The notes under the pieces are model-generated. The model ran no database searches, had not been told where the DNA came from, and saw only the letters and a list, made by a program, of their open reading frames with translations. DNA of 64,000 bases from Eubacterium ventriosum. Lineage in GTDB: Bacteria > Bacillota > Clostridia > Lachnospirales > Lachnospiraceae. Positions 43,666-50,730 of this stretch are shown one piece after another; position 1 is the first letter of the stretch; each line of letters starts with the position of its first letter. Position numbers and translations under genes: made by a program. The stretch lies in the NCBI RefSeq assembly GCF_025150745.1, contig NZ_CP102282.1, positions 1,685,501 through 1,749,500 of the forward strand, read 5' to 3'.

Positions 43666-44299
43666 TACTACAACAGATGAGTTATTACTATATGCAGTAA
43701 CAGACAGAGCCTGGCTTGGAAACGAAACACTTTATGAACAGGTTGAAAAATCATTAAAGGGTGGAGTAACTTTTGTACAGCTTAGAGAGAAAAAACTTGA
43801 TGAAGAAAGTTTTTTACAGGAAGCCATTGAAATAAAAGAGTTATGCAAAAAGTATAACGTTCCATTTGTAATAAATGATAATGTAGACATTGCCATAAAA
43901 ATGGATGCAGACGGAGTACACGTTGGACAAAGCGATATGGAAGCAGGAGACGTTAGAAAGAAACTTGGTCCTGACAAAATTATTGGCGTTTCAGCCCAGA
44001 CAGTCGAACAGGCAATTTTAGCTGAAAAACACGGAGCTGACTACTTAGGAGTTGGAGCAGTATTTCCAACAGGCTCAAAAGATGATGCAGAAGATGTACC
44101 TTTTGAAACATTAAAAGCCATATGTGAAGCGGTAAGCATACCAGTAATCGCAATTGGCGGAATAACAAAGGACAACGTAAAAGAACTTGCAGGAAGCGGT
44201 ATTTGCGGAATCGCAGTAATAAGTGCCATATTTGCAAGCAAAGACATAGAAACTGCAACAAAAGAACTAAAAGTCAACACAATAAAAGCTGTAAAGTAG
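43652..44299 (+). CDS. thiE: Thiamin-phosphate synthase
   Basis: This 215-residue TIM-barrel enzyme joins HMP pyrophosphate and thiazole phosphate to thiamin monophosphate. It shows YAVTDRAWLG, VTFVQLREKKLDEESF, FVINDNVDIAIKMDADGVHVGQ-type DGVHVGQ, and GADYLGVGAVFPTGSKDDA. I place the start at 43652, inside the end of thiM, because AAGGAGCAAAAT lies just before it and homology begins there; the open frame continues upstream without meaning. The HAD phosphatase gene begins 8 bases after its stop. Confidence 0.96.
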   Translation: MKSSNTTTDELLLYAVTDRAWLGNETLYEQVEKSLKGGVTFVQLREKKLDEESFLQEAIEIKELCKKYNVPFVINDNVDIAIKMDADGVHVGQSDMEAGDVRKKLGPDKIIGVSAQTVEQAILAEKHGADYLGVGAVFPTGSKDDAEDVPFETLKAICEAVSIPVIAIGGITKDNVKELAGSGICGIAVISAIFASKDIETATKELKVNTIKAVK

Positions 44300-44307
44300 G
44301 AGAACAA

Positions 44308-44973
44308 ATGTCAACAGGATTTATATTTGATGTAGATGGAACAATACTAGACTCAATGGGAATATGGATGAACGTAGGAGAACTATATCTAAAAGATATG
44401 GGAATAAAGGCGGAACCAAATCTTGGAGAAATTCTATTCGAAATGACAATGAATGAAGGTGCAGAATACATACAAAAAAAGTATAATCTAAACCTTACAA
44501 CAGAAGAAATATGCACCGGAATAAACAACCGTGTATACAAATTCTACGAAAAAGAAGCAATGCCAAAACCAAAAGTTATCGACTTTATAGAACAAGCCTA
44601 CGAGAACAAAATCCCAATGACAATAGCAACGTCAACAGACAGACCAATGATAGAAGCAGCTTTCAAAAGACTGCACATAGACAAATATTTTAAAAAAATA
44701 TTTACCACGACAGAGGTTGGGTATGGAAAAGACAAACCGGACATCTTCATAAAAGCAATGGAAGAAATGGGAACAACACCAAAGCAAACATGGCTATTTG
44801 AAGATGGAGCATACTCAATAGAAACAGCCAAACAACTAGGCATAAAAACAATAGGAATCTACGATCCTGCAAGCGAAAAAGACCAGGAAAAAATAAGAAA
44901 CCTAACAAACATCTACATAAAAAATTGGACAGAACACAAAACCCTACTTAACCAAATACAAAACAACAAGTAG
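44308..44973 (+). CDS. HAD-superfamily phosphatase in the thiamin operon
   Basis: This 221-residue protein has the HAD nucleophile motif FDVDGTILDSMG (Asp8, Asp10), motif II TIATSTDRP, a lysine in GYGKDKPDIF, and an acidic motif FEDGAYSIETAKQLG. The helical cap between residues 15 and 85 fits beta-phosphoglucomutase-like phosphatases. TAGGAGAACAA precedes the ATG. Placement between thiE and thiD suggests dephosphorylation of thiamin phosphate or a pathway phosphate ester, but a general sugar-phosphatase is possible. Confidence 0.85.
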   Translation: MSTGFIFDVDGTILDSMGIWMNVGELYLKDMGIKAEPNLGEILFEMTMNEGAEYIQKKYNLNLTTEEICTGINNRVYKFYEKEAMPKPKVIDFIEQAYENKIPMTIATSTDRPMIEAAFKRLHIDKYFKKIFTTTEVGYGKDKPDIFIKAMEEMGTTPKQTWLFEDGAYSIETAKQLGIKTIGIYDPASEKDQEKIRNLTNIYIKNWTEHKTLLNQIQNNK

Positions 44974-45027
44974 AAACAACCTAAACAAAAAACAACAGGG
45001 AAAAACTATTTAATCAAAAACAAACAA

Positions 45028-45104
45028 CAGGGTTTCCTATTATTCAAACAAACAATAATAAACCCTGACAAAGCGATAAATTGGGGGCACCACCTTATAT
45101 CGCT
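45028..45104. repeat. Two hairpins in the thiE-phosphatase/thiD gap
   Basis: The first hairpin pairs cagggttt-tattatt with aataata-aaaccctg (45028-45067). Read on the minus strand it is followed by T-rich sequence. The second pairs agcgata with tatcgct (45072-45104). Neither is a standard plus-strand terminator. The stretch 44974-45166 has no gene. Confidence 0.5.
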
Positions 45105-45166
45105 ATACAAAACACAAGCCAACCTAAAAGGAACAACTTGTGAACCACAAAAACTAAAAACTTACA

Positions 45167-45406
45167 GGCAAAACATTATATAGTGAAAGTACTATTATCA
45201 CCGGCGGAAGAAAATTTTGAAAACAAACAATAGGCAGATTTTGGCAATTTTGCGAGCATAGTGTAAAGCGAGAAACCTACTGTTTGAGCCGTAGGCGAGT
45301 TTAGGTTTTCGCTTTACAATAGACGGCGGAGCAAAATAACAAAATCAACGTGTTTGTGACAAAATTTTCTTTCGCCGGTGAGGAAAACTATCAGTAAAGT
45401 TTTGCC
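45167..45406. repeat. Long imperfect palindrome, MITE-like or structured RNA, directly before thiD
   Basis: The outer arms are 45198-45219 (tcaccggcggaagaaaattt...) and 45360-45381, pairing 21 of 22 bases. Weaker pairing extends outward to GGCAAAAC (45167-45174) and GTTTTGCC (45399-45406). Inside, GTAAAGCGAGAAACCT pairs with AGGTTTTCGCTTTAC, and CCTAC pairs with GTAGG around a 10-nt loop. Almost the whole 184-240 nt can fold as one rod. No coding frame is present. Its right end reaches the thiD ribosome site. It could be a non-autonomous mobile element or a cis-acting RNA. Confidence 0.7.
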
Positions 45407-45422
45407 GGAAAAGGAGAAAAGA

Positions 45423-46211
45423 ATGAACACAGCATTAACAATTGCAGGAAGTGATTCTTGTGGAGGCGCCGGAATACAAGCAGACATAAAGACAATGACA
45501 GCTAATGGAGTTTATGCCATGAGTGCTATTACAGCCTTAACTGCTCAAAATACAACCGGCGTATCAGACATCTATGAAGTAAGCCCTGAATTTTTACAGG
45601 CACAGCTAAAAGCTATATTTGAAGACATAACACCGGATGCCATAAAAATAGGAATGGTATCATCAAGTGACTTAATCAAAACAATAGCTAAAAGCCTAAA
45701 AGAATACAATGGAAAGAACATAGTTCTTGATCCCGTTATGGTTGCAACAAGCGGAGCAAAATTAATAAGCGATGATGCCATAAGCACTTTAAAGGAATAC
45801 TTAATTCCTTTGGCAACAGTAATAACACCAAATATTCCGGAGGCAGAAGTATTATCCAATATGGAAATACATAACGAAGAGGAAATGATAAAGGCAGCAG
45901 CAGTTATTAGCGAAAAATATGACTGCGCCGTATTATGCAAGGGCGGTCACAGCATAAATGATGCCAACGACCTTCTTTACAGAAACGGTGAATACAAGTG
46001 GTTCTATGGTAAGAGAATTAACAATCCTAATACACATGGAACAGGATGTACACTTTCCAGTGCCATAGCTTCAAATCTTGCAAAAGGCAGAGATTTGGAT
46101 ACATCAGTGGAAAAGGCAAAAAAATATATTTCAGGAGCATTATCAGCAATGCTTGATTTAGGAAAAGGCAGTGGTCCTATGAATCATGCATTTGCAATTA
46201 AGTGCGACTAA
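45423..46211 (+). CDS. thiD: Hydroxymethylpyrimidine/phosphomethylpyrimidine kinase
   Basis: This 262-residue ribokinase-fold enzyme phosphorylates HMP twice to make HMP-PP for ThiE. It starts MNTALTIAGSDSCGGAGIQA and has AMSAITALTAQNT, KIGMVSS, LDPVMVATSGAKL, and the C-terminal NTHGTGCTLSSAIASNLA active-site loop. I chose the ATG at 45423, which has GGAAAAGGAGAAAAG before it; the frame open upstream lies within the palindromic element. cytX follows after 21 bases. Confidence 0.95.
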   Translation: MNTALTIAGSDSCGGAGIQADIKTMTANGVYAMSAITALTAQNTTGVSDIYEVSPEFLQAQLKAIFEDITPDAIKIGMVSSSDLIKTIAKSLKEYNGKNIVLDPVMVATSGAKLISDDAISTLKEYLIPLATVITPNIPEAEVLSNMEIHNEEEMIKAAAVISEKYDCAVLCKGGHSINDANDLLYRNGEYKWFYGKRINNPNTHGTGCTLSSAIASNLAKGRDLDTSVEKAKKYISGALSAMLDLGKGSGPMNHAFAIKCD

Positions 46212-46232
46212 AAAAGGAAAGAGGTACATAAA

Positions 46233-47402
46233 ATGGATAAAAAAGGGACATCAATATTTAGTAATAGTTTAATTTGGTTTGGAGCAGGTGTATCAATTGC
46301 AGAAATTGTAACAGGTACATATCTTGCTTCACTTGGAATGGAAAAAGGCATTCTTGCGATTATTATCGGACACTTAATTGGCTGCTCACTTTTATTCCTT
46401 GCAGGAGTAATCGGTGCAAAGACAAAGAAAAGTGCAATGGAAACAGTAAAGATAAGTTTCGGTCAGAAAGGAAGTATTCTGTTTTCAGTATTAAATGTTA
46501 TTCAATTGGCAGGATGGACAGCCATTATGATTTATGACGGCGCACTTTCAGCCAACGGAATTTTTAATACAGGAAACTGGGTGTGGTGCATTGTAATCGG
46601 TGTACTTATTATTATTTGGATTTTTATTGGAATAAAAAACATCGAAAAAGTAAATGTTGTTGCAATGACAGCTTTATTTATTCTAACAATTATTTTGTGT
46701 AAAGTTGTTTTCTTTGACAACGGTGTGGCAACAAGTATTCCTGATGATGGATTAACGTTTGGTGCGGCAGTAGAACTTGCAGTAGCAATGCCACTTTCCT
46801 GGCTTCCATTAATCAGTGATTACACAAGAGAAGCAGAAAAGCCAATTAAGGCAACAGCAGCAAGTGCCATTGTTTACGGAGTTGTAAGCTGTTGGATGTA
46901 TATAATTGGAATGGGTGCAGCTATTTTTGCACAGAATGCAGGAATCGACCAGATAATGTTAAAGGCAGGTCTTGGAATAGCAGGACTTCTTATAATTGTT
47001 TTTTCAACAGTTACAACAACATATTTGGATGCATATTCAGCAGGTGTTTCAAGTGAAACAATCTTTAGCAAAATTAATGGAAAGTATATGGCAATTGCAG
47101 TAACAATCGTTGGTACAATAGCAGCAATTATTTACCCAATGGACGATATTACTGATTTCCTTTATTTAATAGGTTCAGTGTTTGCACCTATGATTGCAAT
47201 TCAAATTGCAGACTTCTTCATTATCAAAAACAATAGCGAAGATAAAAACGTTGAAATTACAAATATTATAATCTGGGTTATTGGATTTATTCTATACAGA
47301 TATCTTATGACAGTTGATATAATTGTTGGAAATACATTGCCTGATATGGCAGTTACTGTTATTATATGTATTATAGTCAGTAAATTTAAAAAGGCTAAAT
47401 AA
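46233..47402 (+). CDS. cytX: CytX-type hydroxymethylpyrimidine transporter
   Basis: This 389-residue NCS1-family membrane protein has about 12 hydrophobic segments. The N-terminal WFGAGVSIAEIVTGTYLASL and the conserved PLSWLPLISDYTREA are the typical marks of CytX/CodB-like carriers. Genomic clustering with thiM, thiE and thiD behind a TPP riboswitch makes HMP uptake the likely job. AAAGAGGTAC precedes the ATG. Confidence 0.88.
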   Translation: MDKKGTSIFSNSLIWFGAGVSIAEIVTGTYLASLGMEKGILAIIIGHLIGCSLLFLAGVIGAKTKKSAMETVKISFGQKGSILFSVLNVIQLAGWTAIMIYDGALSANGIFNTGNWVWCIVIGVLIIIWIFIGIKNIEKVNVVAMTALFILTIILCKVVFFDNGVATSIPDDGLTFGAAVELAVAMPLSWLPLISDYTREAEKPIKATAASAIVYGVVSCWMYIIGMGAAIFAQNAGIDQIMLKAGLGIAGLLIIVFSTVTTTYLDAYSAGVSSETIFSKINGKYMAIAVTIVGTIAAIIYPMDDITDFLYLIGSVFAPMIAIQIADFFIIKNNSEDKNVEITNIIIWVIGFILYRYLMTVDIIVGNTLPDMAVTVIICIIVSKFKKAK

Positions 47403-47472
47403 GTAGCGCAGATTATTTTGACTTAAAGAACAATCATATATAATCTGTGCCAAATGGGAAATGGAGAAATGT

Positions 47473-49143
47473 ATGATTAATTATGGATTTTCAATAAAAG
47501 GAAAGTCCCACAGTACCAGAAATATGGCCTGTCAGGACGCTAATAAAGTAATACAACTTAATAATGGATGCTCAGTAGGTTTAGTAGCTGACGGTGTAGG
47601 AAGTGCAAAATCTTCCGATATAGGAGCAAAGATTGCAGTAGAAAAAGCAGGAGAATATTGTAGTGAAAATATTAATTCCGGTATGAATTTAGACCAACAA
47701 TTGCAGGTATTAAAGGATTCTTTTTCTTATGCATTAAATAGCATTAACCAGTATGCAACAGAGAACAATGCACAGATTGAAGATTTCGATACAACTCTTA
47801 GCGGAGCGATTTATGATGGACAAAGCATTGCTTATGGACACGCCGGGGATGGTGGCATAGTTGTAAAAAAGAATGACGGAACTATGGATATCATAACTGA
47901 ACAGCAACAGGGTGAGAACAAGCAGTATGTTAAGCCATTGAGAGCAGGAGAAGGCAGTTGGAGCTTTGGAAAGTTAGATAACAACATTGCTTCAGTTATG
48001 CTTGTTACAGATGGTATTCTTAATGAACTTATTTCACCATTTTTGTTAAATGCCACAGACAGTGTTGCAAAAGCAACAGGTCAGAAGAAAGTTTACAATT
48101 CAGCAGCAGAATTTCTTATGAATCCTGACTGTGTTATGAATAATAAGTCATTTAACAATCCTAAGAACATTCTTGAAAGTTTCTTAGACGGAGATATGGA
48201 CAGAAATGTTTTTTCTAATTGCTTGAAGAATGGATATAGTAAGTTTTTCGACGAAAATCTTACAAAAAGATTGTGCGACGGAATGGCTAAGTATAGCTAT
48301 CCTGTTTGGGCAATAGACCAGATTACAGACGACAAAACTGTTGTATGTATGATGAATGAACAGGCAAAGGTTTCATGCCAGCCACCTGCATTTTACAGCG
48401 AACCGGATTGGCAGGGATTAAAAACCACATATGAGAAAATGGTTCATCCTGAAAAATTTGCTAATGAACAGCCTAAGAAAGATTTGGAAAGTACACAGCA
48501 GATTAATACAGACAACAATGCCAAAAAGCAAAGTCAGAACAAACCTAAGTCAGAAGACAATGCTAAGAAGCAGTCTGACAATAATAAAAACAAAACAAAA
48601 AAGACAAAGAAAACTAAGACTAAAAAGACCAGAGGCAGAAGCAAAAAGTCAAGAGGAGGCATAAGCACTCCAAGCTTAGGTCGCAGGGAGAGAAGAGGAA
48701 GAAGAGGCAGACGTCAGAGAAAGCAGCATCATTTCTTCACTAACCTGTTATTATTCTTAATTCTTATTTGTATGGCTGCAGCAGTTGCAGTGGGAGGTTT
48801 GTTTGTATATAAACGTTATTACCAGAATAGAAATAATAATGATAGCCAGACTGAAAGTGTAAATAAGAATAGCAAGTCAGATACAAACAGTGGAGATTCA
48901 AACGGAAGCGATGATGTAGGTTCTGATAATGGTTCAGATAGTTCAACTGGAAGTGATTCAGGAAGTTCAGATGACAGTTCCAGTGGAAGTTCAGAAAAGT
49001 CAGATAGCGATTCTAGTGGAAGTTCTGATTCAGGAAGTTCAAGCTCAGATTCATCTAATAACGGAAGTAGTAGCGATTCATCAGATTCAGGTGACAGTTC
49101 ATCAAGCGATGGCACTGATTCACAGGCAGTTGATGGAGAATAA
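47473..49143 (+). CDS. Membrane-anchored PP2C-type phosphatase with a Ser/Asp-rich outer tail
   Basis: This 556-residue protein starts with a PP2C domain: QDANK (about 22-26), LVADGVGSAKSSD (about 38-50), YGHAGDGGIVVKK, LVTDGILNE and DDKTVVCMM give the metal-binding aspartates. A long Lys/Arg-rich linker follows (about 335-418), then one membrane helix (about 420-445). About 105 residues made almost wholly of Ser, Asp, Gly and Asn end the protein. The topology puts the phosphatase inside and the tail outside. I chose the ATG at 47473 because GGAG lies 6 bases before it; an in-frame ATG at 47461 is the alternative. No kinase gene is adjacent. Confidence 0.75.
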   Translation: MINYGFSIKGKSHSTRNMACQDANKVIQLNNGCSVGLVADGVGSAKSSDIGAKIAVEKAGEYCSENINSGMNLDQQLQVLKDSFSYALNSINQYATENNAQIEDFDTTLSGAIYDGQSIAYGHAGDGGIVVKKNDGTMDIITEQQQGENKQYVKPLRAGEGSWSFGKLDNNIASVMLVTDGILNELISPFLLNATDSVAKATGQKKVYNSAAEFLMNPDCVMNNKSFNNPKNILESFLDGDMDRNVFSNCLKNGYSKFFDENLTKRLCDGMAKYSYPVWAIDQITDDKTVVCMMNEQAKVSCQPPAFYSEPDWQGLKTTYEKMVHPEKFANEQPKKDLESTQQINTDNNAKKQSQNKPKSEDNAKKQSDNNKNKTKKTKKTKTKKTRGRSKKSRGGISTPSLGRRERRGRRGRRQRKQHHFFTNLLLFLILICMAAAVAVGGLFVYKRYYQNRNNNDSQTESVNKNSKSDTNSGDSNGSDDVGSDNGSDSSTGSDSGSSDDSSSGSSEKSDSDSSGSSDSGSSSSDSSNNGSSSDSSDSGDSSSSDGTDSQAVDGE

Positions 49144-49167
49144 TATCCTACAAAAATAATATAAAAT

Positions 49168-49249
49168 AAAAAGGTTTCTTGAAAAATGCTCACAATGATG
49201 TATAATATTGTGGTATGCGTAGGCATTTTTTTAGAAGCCTTTTTCTTTT
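49168..49249 (+). terminator. Long hairpin terminator after the phosphatase gene
   Basis: aaaaaggtttctt-gaaaaatgc pairs with gcatttttttagaa-gccttttt across a loop that holds its own cacaat/attgtg stem. The end is T-rich (TTTTTCTTTT). The length leaves room for a small structured RNA. Confidence 0.65.
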
Positions 49250-49284
49250 AATAACAAAATACCTACAGATTTAGGGGTACTAAG

Positions 49285-50697
49285 TTGAATATTAAAGATT
49301 TATTAAAAAGTAAAAAGTTTAAAAATATACTGATAACAATAGTAGAAATTCTTGTTGTGGCAGGAATAATATTTGCAGCGTTAATGTATATGCAAAGCAA
49401 GATTAACAAAGATGCAGATAAGACCAGCGGTGTTGGAAATAATATCGCCAAAGATGAAGAAGAGGAAACAGTACAGAAACAAGCAGATGAATTTTATTTG
49501 CAGATTAATATGGCAAAGAATGTTATGGTAGTCTACAGATATGATGCTGACAAGAAGAACAAGACAGCCTATAAGATTTTTCCATGCACATTGGGAGAGA
49601 ATGTTAAAAAGGGCAAATACAAAACTGAAAAGAGCTATTCATGGGTTAAAAACAATGGATGGCACAGGTACAATACTTTATATACTTATTCAGCATGGAT
49701 TCAGTCAGCAGAATATAGCGACAGATATCCTGATACTTTAGTTAAGAAATCTTATGATTCAGTAGGTAAGAATAAGAAAGTTGACAAGTCAATTATTTTG
49801 TATGCATCAGATGCAGCTTGGGTTTACAATAACTGTAAGAACAAGACAGTGCTTGAAATAGTGAAAGGTTCAAAGAAAGACCAACTTCCACTACAGGTTG
49901 GAAAAAAGACTGAAACAAACAAGTATTGTGGATGGGATCCTACAGATCCTGATAAAAGCAATCCATACTTGAAGAAAGCTAATGGCACAATAGCAACAGG
50001 ATACACACCTGTTAATGTTGAAAAAGGTGAAAAGATAGATTATTTTAGTAACCTGTTAGCATTAGATGAAACAGGAAAGAATATTACAGGAAAGCTTAAG
50101 TATAATAAGATTGATTCTTCCAAAACAGGAACATCTAAAGTGACATATACTTACAAGCTTAAATCAGGTAAGAAGATAACAGCTTCATTATCATACAAGG
50201 TAGTTGATACAACAAAGCCTAAGGTTACATGTTCTAAGACTCAGTTTACTTATGAAGTAAAAAGCAAAGACCAAAAGGATATGAACAAGGAATCTAACGC
50301 TAAGGCTATTAAAGAAATGGTTAGAAAGTATGTATCCTGTAATGAAAGTGACGTAACAATCACAATAACAACAGTTGATCCATTGGAATTAAAGGAAGGC
50401 AACTTCCCGGTTTCAATTAAGGCACAGGACAAGGCAGGAAACGTTGGCTCATGTCAGGTAATGTGTGAAATAAAAGTAAAAGAATCTGAGGGTAATAAGC
50501 GATTTGAACCGTCAAAGGCTCAAAAGAAGAAACTTAAGCTTCCTAAGGAGACTACAAAGAAGTCTGAAAAAACAACAAAGGAAAAAAAGACTAAGGAGAA
50601 AGCAACAAAGAAGGAAAGCGAAACAACAAAAAATGTTAAGCAGCCTGAAACAACTAAGTCTTCTAAGAAAGACACAACAACAATAGCTAAAGATTAA
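49285..50697 (+). CDS. L,D-transpeptidase-like surface protein without the catalytic motif
   Basis: This 470-residue protein has one membrane helix (about 15-37). A YkuD-like beta domain follows (about 65-205): LQINMAKNVMVVYRYD is the usual opening strand, KGKYKTEKSYSW matches the PxGxF region, and ILYASDAAWVYNNCKNKT aligns with the conserved helix after the active site. The segment that should read S/T-H-G-C-x-R-L instead reads VDKSIILYA, so the catalytic Cys and His are absent. An Ig-like or DUF5011-type domain (about 310-395) and a Lys/Glu/Thr-rich tail complete it. The start is TTG with AGGGGT 6 bases upstream. It could bind peptidoglycan without cutting it. Confidence 0.65.
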   Translation: MNIKDLLKSKKFKNILITIVEILVVAGIIFAALMYMQSKINKDADKTSGVGNNIAKDEEEETVQKQADEFYLQINMAKNVMVVYRYDADKKNKTAYKIFPCTLGENVKKGKYKTEKSYSWVKNNGWHRYNTLYTYSAWIQSAEYSDRYPDTLVKKSYDSVGKNKKVDKSIILYASDAAWVYNNCKNKTVLEIVKGSKKDQLPLQVGKKTETNKYCGWDPTDPDKSNPYLKKANGTIATGYTPVNVEKGEKIDYFSNLLALDETGKNITGKLKYNKIDSSKTGTSKVTYTYKLKSGKKITASLSYKVVDTTKPKVTCSKTQFTYEVKSKDQKDMNKESNAKAIKEMVRKYVSCNESDVTITITTVDPLELKEGNFPVSIKAQDKAGNVGSCQVMCEIKVKESEGNKRFEPSKAQKKKLKLPKETTKKSEKTTKEKKTKEKATKKESETTKNVKQPETTKSSKKDTTTIAKD

Positions 50698-50730
50698 ATT
50701 TTTATACATATTTTTAGGAGGAAATAAATT

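Noticed and set aside
48819-49226. Minus-strand open frame of 135 codons opposite the Ser/Asp-rich tail
   Set aside because: It is the antisense of a low-complexity Ser/Asp/Gly repeat, which gives Glu/Leu/Ser-rich frames without stops.
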